A DNA stretch of 38,256 bases from contig NZ_MJGN01000016.1 in assembly GCF_001865065.1 (NCBI RefSeq), positions 12,832 to 51,087 of the forward strand, read 5' to 3'. This document shows positions 17,634 through 25,826 of the stretch, piece by piece. Both the position numbers and the translations under genes were made by a program. The stretch's first letter is position 1, and every line of letters begins with the position of its first letter. Under the pieces are notes generated by a model. The model was not told the DNA's origin and did no database searches. It saw nothing but the letters and a program-made list of their open reading frames with translations. This DNA is from Curtobacterium sp. MCBA15_008 (GTDB taxonomy: Bacteria; Actinomycetota; Actinomycetes; Actinomycetales; Microbacteriaceae).

Positions 17634-17743
17634 GCGCGTTCCTTCCCATCACGTCCGCGATGGGAGGTCGAACTGCGCGTCGACAGTCGAAAGTCCCGAC
17701 TGCCTATGCGCGATTCGCCCTCCTGTGCGCGGTTCGGCACCCG
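17634..17743. repeat. Convergent-unit repeat array A with 37-nt hairpin core
   Basis: The core 17675-17711 begins GCGCGT and ends ATGCGC, with CAGTCG/CGACTG as inner stem. To the left, related units occur near 17634 (GCGCGT) and about 17655 (CCGCG). To the right, inverted units start at 17706 and 17725, 19 bases apart. The same plan occurs at 24561-24700 and 27462-27588. It lies after the PhzF-like gene, before the mannoside operon promoter. Confidence 0.75.
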
Positions 17744-17785
17744 GCGACGGTCCCGGGGCGCCCTGCGACGGCCCCGGGGCGCCCC
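17744..17785. repeat. 21-base tandem duplication
   Basis: Units 17744-17764 and 17765-17785 differ at two positions; both contain GCGACGG and CGGGGCGCCC. They lie between repeat array A and the mannoside operon promoter. Confidence 0.85.
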
Positions 17786-17832
17786 ACGACTGACCGGTAC
17801 CCGAACCGTGACCGTACCGACACGGAAAACCC

Positions 17833-17863
17833 TTGACACCATTAAGTCAATACGGTGGACTAA
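17833..17863 (+). promoter_or_regulatory. Promoter and dyad operator of the mannoside operon
   Basis: A consensus TTGACA (17833-17838) is followed 17 bases on by TGGACT (17856-17861) as -10. Two overlapping dyads are present: TTGAC (17833-17837) with GTCAA (17846-17850), and TTAAGT (17842-17847) with ACTAA (17859-17863). This AT-rich patch stands out from its surroundings. A repressor of the ROK or LacI type binding here would cover both promoter elements. The regulator is not identified. Confidence 0.55.
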
Positions 17864-17916
17864 CTGTGCGCGCGGGCGATGGAGCCCGCGGTCGTCACCC
17901 GTGCAAAGGAGCACCG

Positions 17917-19275
17917 ATGAAACGCACCCGCATCATCGCCGGACTCGCAGCCGTGGCCGTCGCCGCGGTCGGTCTGGCAGGCTGCTCGAGCTCGGGGTCC
18001 GCCTCGAGTGACACCATCAAGATCGCGTACCAGAAGTTCGGCGCCTTCCAGCAGCTCGACGCCCAGATGAAGGTCGTCAAGAAGGAGTACGAGAAGGACA
18101 ACCCGGGCAAGAAGGTCACCCTCGTCCCGATCCAGGCGCAGGGCAACGACTACTACACGAAGCTCGCCCTGATGAACAAGGCGCCCGCCACCGCGCCGGA
18201 CGTCATGTACGAGGACACCTTCCTCGTGAAGGCGGACGCCCAGGCCGGGTACCTGCTGCCGCTCGACAAGTACACGGCGAAGTGGAAGGACTGGGACCAG
18301 TTCTACGACAACGCCAAGCAGGCGGGCGAGGGCGTCGACGGCAAGACCTACGGCGTCCCGATGGGCACCGACACCCGTGCCCTCTGGTACAACAAGGACA
18401 TCTTCCAGAAGGCCGGCCTGCCGGTCCCGTGGCAGCCGAAGACGTGGGACGACGTGCTCGCGGCGGCGAAGACCATCAAGGAGAAGCAGCCGGACGTCAT
18501 CCCGTTCAACATCTACTCCGGCAAGGCGCAGGGTGAGGCCTCGACCATGCAGGGCTTCGAGATGCTGCTGTACGGTGCGGACGGCTCCGGCAACACCCTC
18601 TACAAGGACAAGAAGTGGGTCACCGGCTCGAAGCAGTTCGAGGACTCGCTCAAGTTCGTGAAGGACGTCTACCAGGGCGGCCTCGGCCCGACACCGCAGC
18701 AGGCGCTCGACACGAACGTCGGCACGACCATCGCCCAGACGTGGCTGCCGCAGGGCAAGCTCGCGATCGACCTCGACGGCTCGTGGCAGTCCGGTACCTG
18801 GCTGAAGTCCGGCACCGCTCCGTGGCCGGAGTGGAACGACGTGATGGGCCAGGCACCGATGCCGACGCAGAACGGTCAGGACCCGGGCTACAACTCGATG
18901 TCCGGTGGCTGGACCCTCGCGGTGGGCAAGAACTCGAAGAACCCGCAGGCGGCGTTCGACTTCATCACGAACTTCCTCGACAAGGACGGTTCGCTGAAGT
19001 ACGACACCGAGAACAGCCAGATCGCCGTCCGGAAGGACGTCGCCGAGGACCCCGCGTACACGGACGCCAACCCGACGTTCAAGTTCTTCTCCGGGCTCGT
19101 GGAACACACGAACTTCCGCCCGGCGACGAGTGACTACTCGCAGGTCTCGAACGCCATCCAGGTCGCGATGGAGGCGGTGATGACCGGGCAGCAGACACCG
19201 AAGCAGGCAGCTGCTGCCTACGACACCGCCGTCGTCCAGACGGTCGGCAAGAAGAACACGGTCTCCGCGAACTGA
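17917..19275 (+). CDS. Sugar ABC transporter substrate-binding lipoprotein
   Basis: The 452-residue extracellular binding protein (MalE/UgpB-like, family 1) has a lipoprotein signal MKRTRIIAGLAAVAVAAVGL ending in the lipobox LAGC with lipidated C23. Typical family features follow: a first beta strand IKIAYQKFG, PDVMYEDTFLVKADAQAGYL, GVPMGTDTRALWYNKDIF and MSGGWTLAVGKNSKN. It captures a sugar outside the cell for the two permeases that follow. The GH38 gene in the same operon suggests an alpha-mannoside or mannose-containing oligosaccharide. AAAGGAG (17905-17911), 5 bases before ATG 17917, is a strong ribosome site. No ATPase is encoded in the operon. Confidence 0.93.
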   Translation: MKRTRIIAGLAAVAVAAVGLAGCSSSGSASSDTIKIAYQKFGAFQQLDAQMKVVKKEYEKDNPGKKVTLVPIQAQGNDYYTKLALMNKAPATAPDVMYEDTFLVKADAQAGYLLPLDKYTAKWKDWDQFYDNAKQAGEGVDGKTYGVPMGTDTRALWYNKDIFQKAGLPVPWQPKTWDDVLAAAKTIKEKQPDVIPFNIYSGKAQGEASTMQGFEMLLYGADGSGNTLYKDKKWVTGSKQFEDSLKFVKDVYQGGLGPTPQQALDTNVGTTIAQTWLPQGKLAIDLDGSWQSGTWLKSGTAPWPEWNDVMGQAPMPTQNGQDPGYNSMSGGWTLAVGKNSKNPQAAFDFITNFLDKDGSLKYDTENSQIAVRKDVAEDPAYTDANPTFKFFSGLVEHTNFRPATSDYSQVSNAIQVAMEAVMTGQQTPKQAAAAYDTAVVQTVGKKNTVSAN

Positions 19276-19290
19276 CGGAACAGTGACGGA

Positions 19291-19341
19291 CTGGCGCGGA
19301 CCGCTGAGAGATGCCGCGAAGCGGTATGCGGTCCGCGCCGG
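19291..19341 (+). terminator. Long two-part hairpin between binding-protein and permease genes
   Basis: The outer stem of 14 pairs (19291-19304 with 19328-19341, one G-U) encloses a TGAGAG bulge and an inner 7-pair stem 19311-19317/19321-19327 with a GAA loop. It begins 15 bases after the lipoprotein stop. Hairpins at this place commonly stabilise the upstream message or partly terminate, so the binding protein is made in excess over the permeases. Confidence 0.65.
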
Positions 19342-19353
19342 TCGAGCCTGCGA

Positions 19354-19394
19354 GACCGGACGTGGCGGCGCCGCCACGCGCCTCCAGTCCGGTC
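19354..19394. repeat. Dispersed GC palindrome, copy 1
   Basis: GACCGGAC (19354-19361) pairs with GTCCGGTC (19387-19394), and inside lies CGTGGCGGCGCCGCCACG (19361-19378), a perfect 18-base palindrome. Its right half, GGCGCCGCCACG followed by GCCTCC and GTCCGG, recurs at 32443-32486. The left arm here appears to lack the GGAGGC part. Confidence 0.7.
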
Positions 19395-19438
19395 CACCCC
19401 ACCTTCGGAACCCCCTCCGCACCCGGAAGGCAACCCCC

Positions 19439-20389
19439 TTGTCCAGCACCCCCCTCGCGCCGACGCTGTCGGCGCCCGGTGCGCCGAAGCGCACCGACCC
19501 GCCGGTTCCGCGCAAGCGGAAGCCGCTGCGGAACGTGGGTCGAGCGGTCCCGCTCCTCCCCGCCCTCGTCCTCCTCGTCATCTTCCTGCTCGGCCCCGTC
19601 ATCTCGTCGTTCTACGGGTCGTTCACCAACTCCGCCCTGACCGGCGCCGGCGCTGCGGACCAGCAGTTCGTCGGCCTGAAGAACTACGTCGAGCTCTTCC
19701 AGGACCCGGACTTCCCGAAGTCGGTCATCCTGACGATCGTGTTCCTGCTCGCCTCCGCGGTGGTCGGGCAGAACGTGCTCGGGCTCGGCCTCGCGCTGCT
19801 CATGCGCTCCGCGAACAAGGTCGTCCGCTCGATCGTCGGCACCTTCGTCGTCGCCGCGTGGGTCCTGCCCGAGATCGTCGCCTCGTTCGCGGCCTACGCG
19901 TTCTTCAACGACGAGGGCACGCTCAACGAGTTCCTGAAGTCGATCGGGATCAGCGGGCCGAACTGGCTCTACACCTACCCGATGCTCGCGATCATCCTGG
20001 CGAACATCTGGCGCGGCACCGCGTTCTCGATGCTCGTCTACTCGGCCGCCGTGCAGGAGGTCCCCGAGGAGATCACCGAGTCCGCCGAGGTCGACGGGGC
20101 CACCGGCTGGCAGCGGCTCGTGTACATCACGCTGCCCGTCATCCGCCGGAGCATCTCGACGAACCTCATGCTGACGACGCTGCAGACGCTGTCGGTGTTC
20201 ACCCTCATCTTCGTGATGACCGGGGGCGGGCCGGGCACGAACTCGTCGACCCTGCCGATCCTCGCCTACCAAGAGGCGTTCAAGTTCTCGCAGCTCGGAT
20301 TCGGGACGGCGATCGCGACCATCCTGCTCGTGGTGGGGGCGGTCTTCTCGATCATCTACATCCGCGCGCTCAAGCCGGAGGTGGACTGA
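19439..20389 (+). CDS. Sugar ABC transporter permease (MalF type)
   Basis: This 316-residue membrane subunit has six predicted spans, beginning with AVPLLPALVLLVIFLLGPVI after a basic N-terminus. The EAA loop that contacts the ATPase reads ITESAEVDGATGWQRLVYIT. The C-terminus FSIIYIRALKPEVD is typical of the family. I place the start at TTG 19439 because GGAAGG (19425-19430) sits 8 bases before it. The in-frame region from 19283 would be read through the GC hairpins. The stop overlaps the next ATG by one base (TGATG at 20387), indicating coupling. The TTG start may lower translation relative to the binding protein. Confidence 0.88.
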   Translation: MSSTPLAPTLSAPGAPKRTDPPVPRKRKPLRNVGRAVPLLPALVLLVIFLLGPVISSFYGSFTNSALTGAGAADQQFVGLKNYVELFQDPDFPKSVILTIVFLLASAVVGQNVLGLGLALLMRSANKVVRSIVGTFVVAAWVLPEIVASFAAYAFFNDEGTLNEFLKSIGISGPNWLYTYPMLAIILANIWRGTAFSMLVYSAAVQEVPEEITESAEVDGATGWQRLVYITLPVIRRSISTNLMLTTLQTLSVFTLIFVMTGGGPGTNSSTLPILAYQEAFKFSQLGFGTAIATILLVVGAVFSIIYIRALKPEVD

Positions 20390-21288
20390 TGGCCATCACT
20401 GCCCCGTCCCTCGACCCGACCACGACCCGCTCGGTCACCGCTCCCGGGTCGCTCCACATGACCTCGCCGCGCGGCCGGACCATGCGCTGGGTGGCGAACG
20501 TCGTGCTGCTCGTCATCGCGGTCTGCTTCGCGGTGCCGCTGCTCTGGCTGGTGTTCGCCTCGCTCGACGCCCAGGCCTCGCTGTCGGTGAAGCTGCCCTC
20601 GCAGTTCACGCTCGACAACTTCGCGAAGGTGCTCACGCCGGAGCTGTCGTTCATCCCGCTCGGCAACAGCCTGCTGCTGTCCGGTGGCACCGCCATCGTC
20701 ACCGTCGTCGTCGCGATCCTCGCCGCGTACCCGCTGTCCCGCTACAAGATGCGCGTCAACAAGCCGTTCCTGTACAGCATCCTGTTCGGCACCGGTCTGC
20801 CGATCACGGCGATGATGGTGCCGGTCTACGCGCTGTTCGTCTCCCTCAACCTCATCGACAACATCTACGGCTGCATCTTCTTCCTCGCCGCGACGAGCCT
20901 GCCGATGGCGATCTGGATGGCGAAGAACTTCATGGACTCGGTGCCGATCTCCCTCGAGGAAGCGGCCTGGACCGACGGCGCGTCGATGTTCACCACGCTG
21001 TGGCGGATCGTCATCCCGCTCATGCGCCCGGGCATCGCCGTCGTGTTCATCTTCGTGTTCATCCAGGCGTGGGGGAACTTCTTCGTCCCGTTCGTCCTGC
21101 TGCTCTCGCCCGACAAGGTGCCCGCCGCGGTGAGCATCTTCAACTTCTTCGGGCAGAACGGGGCGGTGGCCTACGGGCAGCTCGCCGCGTTCTCGATCGT
21201 GTACTCCGTGCCGGTCATCGCCCTCTACGTCCTCGTGTCCCGGGGCCTCGGCGGCGGCAACGCCCTCGCCGGTGGCATCAAGGGCTGA
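20389..21288 (+). CDS. Sugar ABC transporter permease (MalG type)
   Basis: The 299-residue second permease has a polar N-terminus and six spans (VVLLVIAVCFAVPLLWLVFA first; FSIVYSVPVIALYVLV last). The EAA loop is SLEEAAWTDGASMFTTLWRI, the MalG form, and ends in the usual GLGGGNALAGGIKG-type tail. It pairs with the MalF-type subunit to form the channel. With no ATPase nearby it likely uses a shared MsiK-like ATPase encoded elsewhere, as in many actinobacterial sugar systems; that is inference. An 81-base gap with a 12-base tandem repeat separates it from the mannosidase gene. Confidence 0.92.
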   Translation: MAITAPSLDPTTTRSVTAPGSLHMTSPRGRTMRWVANVVLLVIAVCFAVPLLWLVFASLDAQASLSVKLPSQFTLDNFAKVLTPELSFIPLGNSLLLSGGTAIVTVVVAILAAYPLSRYKMRVNKPFLYSILFGTGLPITAMMVPVYALFVSLNLIDNIYGCIFFLAATSLPMAIWMAKNFMDSVPISLEEAAWTDGASMFTTLWRIVIPLMRPGIAVVFIFVFIQAWGNFFVPFVLLLSPDKVPAAVSIFNFFGQNGAVAYGQLAAFSIVYSVPVIALYVLVSRGLGGGNALAGGIKG

Positions 21289-21313
21289 CGCCCGGACACG
21301 CGGGCCGCCCCCG

Positions 21314-21350
21314 CTGACCGTCCTCACTGACCGTCCCGCTGACCGTCCCG
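21314..21350 (+). repeat. 12-base tandem repeat upstream of the mannosidase
   Basis: CTGACCGTCC units occur at 21314-21326 (13 bases, variant), 21327-21338 and 21339-21350, ending just before the ribosome site of the GH38 gene. Confidence 0.8.
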
Positions 21351-21369
21351 CTGGAAAGGAACCACCTCC

Positions 21370-24300
21370 ATGCACCACGACGAACCACTCGTCGAAGCCC
21401 GGATCGCCCGACTCGTCCGGGACCGCATCGACCCCGCGGTCCACCGTAGGTCCGCGCCCGTCGAGATCGCGGCCTGGACCGTGCCGGACGAACCGGTCCC
21501 GTTCTCGGTCGCGGTGGACGCCGCGTACGAGCCGTTCGAGGTCGGGTCGTCCTGGGGCGGCCGCCCGTGGGGCACCACGTGGTTCCGGATCCGCGGCACC
21601 GTGCCGTCGGACTTCGGGACCGCTCCCGGCACCACCACCGAGCTCCTGGTCGACCTCGGGTTCACCAAGCGGCACCCCGGGTTCCAGGCGGAGGGTCTCG
21701 CCTGGCGTCCGGACGGCTCGACCATCAAGGGCATCGAACCGAAGAACGACACCGTGCCGCTCGAGGTCGGTCCCGGTGAGTCGTTCGAGCTCTACGTCGA
21801 GGCCGCGGCCAACCCGGACATCGGCGGCGACGGCTTCCAGGGCGCGACGCCGCTCGGGTCGCGTTCCACCGCCGGGACGAAGCCGATCTACGAGGTGCAC
21901 CGGCTCGAGCTCGTCGAGCGCGACGACACCGTGTGGGAGCTCCAGCAGGACTTCTGGGTCCTGCGTGGCCTGATGGCCGAACTGCCCACCGACGGCACCC
22001 GGGGCGCGGACATCCTCCGCGCGCTGGAGCGAGCGGCCGACGCAGTGGACCCCGACGACGTCGCCGGCTCCGCTGCCGACGCCCGCGCGGTCCTGGCGCC
22101 GGTGCTCGCCGTCCCCGCCAGCGCCGCCGCCCACCGGGCCGTCGCCGTCGGCCACGCGCACATCGACTCCGCCTGGCTCTGGCCCGTCCGCGAGACGATC
22201 CGGAAGTGCGCCCGCACCTTCTCGAACGTGCTCGACCTGATGGACCGCGACCCCGACTTCACGTTCGCGTGCTCGTCCGCGCAGCAGTACGCCTGGATCC
22301 GTGACGGCTACCCGTCGATCTGGGCACGGATCAAGGAGCGCGTCGCCGAGGGCCGGTGGATCCCGGTCGGCGGCATGTGGGTCGAGTCCGACACGAACCT
22401 GCCCGGCGGCGAGGCACTCGCACGGCAGTTCGTCGCCGGCAAGCGCCTGTTCCTCGAGGAGTTCGGCATCGACACCCCGGAGGCCTGGCTGCCCGACTCG
22501 TTCGGCTACACCGGTGCCCTGCCGCAGATCGTCCGTGCCGCCGGCTCGAAGTGGTTCGTCACGCAGAAGCCGTCGTGGAACGAGACGAACGTCATCCCGC
22601 ACACCTCCTTCCACTGGGAGGGCATCGACGGCTCGCGGGTGCTCACCCACCTGCCCCCGGCGGACACCTACAACTCGGACGTCTCACCCGCCGACCTGCA
22701 CCGCGGCGAACGGGGCAACAAGGAGCGCGGCGTCGCGAACACCTCGATGCTCCTGTACGGCTTCGGCGACGGCGGCGGCGGCCCCACCCGTGAGATGGTC
22801 GCCGCAGCCCGGCGCCAGCACGACCTCGACGGCTCGCCGCGGGTCGACCTCGGCACCCCGGCCGAGGTGTTCGAGGAGCTCGAGGCAGCGCTCCCGACAC
22901 CCGCCGTGTGGTCGGGGGAGATGTACCTCGAGTTCCACCGCGGCACCTACACGTCGCAGATCCGCACGAAGCAGGGAAACCGGCGGTCCGAGCACCTGCT
23001 GCGCGAAGCCGAACTGTGGGCGGCCACGGCTGCCGTGCGGCTCGGGCTCGACTACCCGTACGAGGAACTCGAGGAGGTCTGGCACACGGTCCTGCTGCAG
23101 CAGTTCCACGACATCCTGCCGGGGTCCTCGATCGCCTGGGTCTACGAGAACGCCGAGGAGAACTACGCCCGCGTCGCCGGGGTGCTCGAGGGGCTGATCG
23201 GCAACGCCACCAGCGCGCTCGCGAACGGTGGGGCCGCGGCGCTCGCCGGGGTCGGGGCGTCCTCGACGTCCGTCGCCGGTGGTGGGAGTGCGCTGCTCGA
23301 CGCCCCGTCCGACGCATCCGGCAGCGCCGTCGGCGGCGGCGCCACCGTCGGCACGGTCGTGCGGTTCAACGCGTCCCCGGTGACGGCGGACGGCGTGACC
23401 GGGCTGGGTGGTGCGCCGGTCGACGCGGCGCGACCCGTGCCTCCCGTCCGGAACGGCGACCGCTTCGTCTTCGACACCGGCGTCGTCACCGCGACCATCG
23501 ACGCGGGCGGCCACGTCGTGTCCCTCGTCGACCACGCGACCGGACGCGACGCCGTCGCGCCCGGCGCCGTCGCCGCGCAGTACACAGTGTTCCGCGACAC
23601 CCCCAACCAGTGGGAGGCGTGGGACATCGACCGCGCGTACCAGCGCAGCGGCACCGTGCTCGACGCGTCGTCGGTCGAGGTGTCCGGCGACCAGCTCGTC
23701 GTGACCCGGCCCTTCGGGTCGTCGTCGATCACCACGCGGTACTCGGCGGTCGCCGGGCAGCCGGAGCTGACCATCGAGACCGAGGTCGAGTGGCACGAGA
23801 AGCAGAAGCTCCTCAAGCTGGCGTTCCCGCTCGACGTGCGTGCGGCCTCGGCCTCGAGCGAGATCCAGTTCGGGCACATCGACCGGCCGACGCACCAGAA
23901 CACCTCGTGGGACATGGCTCGTTTCGAGACGTCCGCGCACCGCTGGGTGCACGTCGCCGAGCCCGGGTTCGGGGTCGCCGTCGCGAACGACTCGACGTAC
24001 GGGCACGACATCACCCGCTCGACCCGTCCGGACGGGGGCACCACGACGCTCGTCCGTGAGTCGCTGCTGCGCGCACCGACGTTCCCCGACCCGTCGGCCG
24101 ACCAGGGACACCACGTGTTCCAGACCGTGCTGCGCGTCGGTTCCTCGGTGCTGGACGCTGCCGACTCCGGGTACCGGCTCAACCTGCCGGTGCGCTCGGT
24201 GGCCGGCACGACCACGGTGGAGCCGCTCGTCGTGGTGTCGTCGCCGCAGGTGTTCGTCGAGGCCGTGAAGCTCGCCGAGGACCGCTCCGGCGACGTGGTC

Positions 24301-24489
24301 GTGCGGCTCTACGAGGGCTCGGGCGGCCGCGCGTCGGACGTCGGGGTCGACTTCGGGTTCGACGTCGCTTCGGTCGCGGCGGTCGACCTGCTGGAACGCC
24401 CGCTCGGCGATCAGTGGGAGTCGGGGGAGCCGGTCGTGCTCACGCTCCGACCCTTCGAGATCGTGACACTGCGGGTACGACGGGCCTGA
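21370..24489 (+). CDS. GH38 alpha-mannosidase
   Basis: The 1039-residue enzyme hydrolyses alpha-mannosides with retention. No signal peptide is seen, so it acts in the cytoplasm on imported oligosaccharides. The zinc-binding motif is GHAHIDSAWLWP with H262, H264 and D266. The nucleophile is D376 in LPDSFGYTGALPQI, followed by WFVTQKPSWNETN. A middle helical part (YLEFHRGTYTSQIRTKQGNR) and a large C-terminal beta-sandwich domain (from about 700) complete the family layout at normal length. A Gly/Ala/Ser-rich linker (about 615-660) precedes the sandwich domain. The start is ATG 21370, with AAAGGA 9 bases upstream. Its place after the ABC genes defines the operon's job as mannoside uptake and hydrolysis. 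Confidence 0.93.
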   Translation: MHHDEPLVEARIARLVRDRIDPAVHRRSAPVEIAAWTVPDEPVPFSVAVDAAYEPFEVGSSWGGRPWGTTWFRIRGTVPSDFGTAPGTTTELLVDLGFTKRHPGFQAEGLAWRPDGSTIKGIEPKNDTVPLEVGPGESFELYVEAAANPDIGGDGFQGATPLGSRSTAGTKPIYEVHRLELVERDDTVWELQQDFWVLRGLMAELPTDGTRGADILRALERAADAVDPDDVAGSAADARAVLAPVLAVPASAAAHRAVAVGHAHIDSAWLWPVRETIRKCARTFSNVLDLMDRDPDFTFACSSAQQYAWIRDGYPSIWARIKERVAEGRWIPVGGMWVESDTNLPGGEALARQFVAGKRLFLEEFGIDTPEAWLPDSFGYTGALPQIVRAAGSKWFVTQKPSWNETNVIPHTSFHWEGIDGSRVLTHLPPADTYNSDVSPADLHRGERGNKERGVANTSMLLYGFGDGGGGPTREMVAAARRQHDLDGSPRVDLGTPAEVFEELEAALPTPAVWSGEMYLEFHRGTYTSQIRTKQGNRRSEHLLREAELWAATAAVRLGLDYPYEELEEVWHTVLLQQFHDILPGSSIAWVYENAEENYARVAGVLEGLIGNATSALANGGAAALAGVGASSTSVAGGGSALLDAPSDASGSAVGGGATVGTVVRFNASPVTADGVTGLGGAPVDAARPVPPVRNGDRFVFDTGVVTATIDAGGHVVSLVDHATGRDAVAPGAVAAQYTVFRDTPNQWEAWDIDRAYQRSGTVLDASSVEVSGDQLVVTRPFGSSSITTRYSAVAGQPELTIETEVEWHEKQKLLKLAFPLDVRAASASSEIQFGHIDRPTHQNTSWDMARFETSAHRWVHVAEPGFGVAVANDSTYGHDITRSTRPDGGTTTLVRESLLRAPTFPDPSADQGHHVFQTVLRVGSSVLDAADSGYRLNLPVRSVAGTTTVEPLVVVSSPQVFVEAVKLAEDRSGDVVVRLYEGSGGRASDVGVDFGFDVASVAAVDLLERPLGDQWESGEPVVLTLRPFEIVTLRVRRA

Positions 24490-24514
24490 GGCAGCGGGCC
24501 CGCCGGAGAGACCG

Positions 24515-24554
24515 CGGCGCCGGACGGGACACGGGTGCGTTCCGTCCGGCGCCG
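24515..24554 (+). terminator. Terminator hairpin of the mannoside operon
   Basis: CGGCGCCGGACGG (24515-24527) pairs perfectly with CCGTCCGGCGCCG (24542-24554) around a 14-base loop, 26 bases after the GH38 stop. Confidence 0.7.
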
Positions 24555-24560
24555 TGTTGC

Positions 24561-24700
24561 GCGCGGGGTGGGTGGCTTGGGCTGGGCGGGTGGTGGTTCC
24601 GCGCGTGGGGGGCCGTTCCGCGCGTAGGAAGAGGAATTGCGCATAGTAGGCAGGTTCTTCCTGCTTCCCATGCGCGATTGCGCTTTCCACTTCACGTGCG
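24561..24700. repeat. Convergent-unit repeat array B with 37-nt hairpin core
   Basis: Direct units start at 24601 and 24620 (19 bases each, GCGCGTGGGG and GCGCGTAGGA). Less clear units start near 24561 and 24581. The 37-nt core is 24639-24675, GCGCAT to ATGCGC, with inner GCAGG/CCTGC; the stem extends to AATTGCGCAT/ATGCGCGATT. A decayed inverted unit follows (GTGCGATGG near 24697). This array, the terminator before it and about 100 bases without features occupy the 316-base gap before the next gene. Confidence 0.75.
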
Positions 24701-24805
24701 ATGGGTAGAAAGCGTTGTCCTCCACAGGGGCGCCAGCCAGGAGGCCCGTCAACAGTTCGCCTCGCCCGGCACCATCCCGCGTGGGCCGTCCAGGACCGTG
24801 GGGAC

Positions 24806-25771
24806 ATGGAACTGCCACTCGCGATCTTCCGCTCCAGCCCGCTCCACGAGGCCGGCCGCTCAGGCGCCACACTGCGTCGGCGTGCCGCTGGGGACGGCCC
24901 CGATCGGGTGGTCCGCGTGGGCCCGAACGCGTTCGTGCGTGGTGCCGACTGGGACGCTGCGGGGCCCCGTCAGCGGTACGTCACGCAGGTGTTCGCGCGG
25001 CTCGGGCGGCGCAGCGTCGCAGCCGTCGGATCCCACGCCTCCGCGGTGGCCGTGCACGGGCTGCCGTGGATCGGACCGTGGCCGGATGACGTCCACCTCA
25101 CGGTGCCGAAGTCGCAGTACCGATCACGATCGAGGTCGTTGGTCCTCCACACCCGTCCGGTCCTGAGCAACGAGGCCGTGCAACACCGTGGACTCCGGTT
25201 CACCACGGTCGCACGGACGGTGGCCGACGTGGCGCTCAGCGGCGATGCCCGGTCCACCGTCGTCGTCGCGGACGCAGCGCTCCGGCAGGGGACGACCCGA
25301 TCCGAGCTGTCCCGGGCACTCGGAGGCCTGCCCCATCACCGTGGGCACGCCATCGCGACGCGGTCACTCGAGCTCGCCGACGCACGCTCCGGGTCGCCTG
25401 CGGAGTCGTTCGCTCGCGTGGTGTTCAGGGAACTCGGGCTCCCCGCGCCGGTGCTGCAGCAGGCCTTCACGGTCGACGGACGTCGGTACGAGGTGGACTT
25501 CTGGTTCCCGGAGCAGGGCGTCGTCGTCGAGTTCGACGGGAGAGCGAAGTACACGCAGGAGCGGTACCGCAACGGTCGGACGCCGACGGAGGTCCTCCTC
25601 GAAGAGAAGCGTCGACACGAACGGCTGCTCACCGTGCCCGGTGTGCGGACGATCGTCCGGCTGGAGTGGCGCGACCTCTGGGACCTCGAGCGCCTCGCAC
25701 GACGACTCCGGTCGGCGGGGCTGCCCTGCCCGGTCCGGCCGCTGCGCAGCGCGAGGGGGCTGACCGCGTGA
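24806..25771 (+). CDS. DUF559-type protein with PD-(D/E)XK-like C-terminus
   Basis: The 321-residue protein resembles a common actinobacterial family with an AbiEi/transcriptional-regulator-like N-terminal half (LRRRAAGDGPDRVVRVGPNA, RYVTQVFARLG, GLRFTTVARTVADVAL) and a C-terminal Vsr/DUF559 endonuclease-like domain. That domain shows YEVDFWFPEQGVVVEFDGRAKY, the spaced Asp and Glu-x-Asp...Lys of a PD-(D/E)XK core, then LLEEKRRHERLL. Cellular role is unknown; defence, repair or an orphan antitoxin-like regulator are all possible. No toxin gene is adjacent. The start at ATG 24806 follows GACCGT (24794-24799) by 6 bases, a weak leaderless box. It is bordered upstream by repeat array B. Confidence 0.7.
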   Translation: MELPLAIFRSSPLHEAGRSGATLRRRAAGDGPDRVVRVGPNAFVRGADWDAAGPRQRYVTQVFARLGRRSVAAVGSHASAVAVHGLPWIGPWPDDVHLTVPKSQYRSRSRSLVLHTRPVLSNEAVQHRGLRFTTVARTVADVALSGDARSTVVVADAALRQGTTRSELSRALGGLPHHRGHAIATRSLELADARSGSPAESFARVVFRELGLPAPVLQQAFTVDGRRYEVDFWFPEQGVVVEFDGRAKYTQERYRNGRTPTEVLLEEKRRHERLLTVPGVRTIVRLEWRDLWDLERLARRLRSAGLPCPVRPLRSARGLTA

Positions 25772-25813
25772 CGGTGCGCCCGGACACCGGGAGCGGACCC
25801 AGCGGTGTCCGTC

Positions 25814-25819
25814 TACCGT
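25814..25819 (+). promoter_or_regulatory. Leaderless -10 box TACCGT for the phosphatase gene
   Basis: TACCGT precedes ATG 25827 by 7 bases without a Shine-Dalgarno. Confidence 0.5.
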
Positions 25820-25826
25820 CGCTGCC

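Noticed and set aside
19300..19341. TPP riboswitch (CTGAGAGA word)
   Set aside because: Only the CTGAGA word is present; the remaining conserved helices are missing and the word lies in the bulge of a simple hairpin inside the operon.
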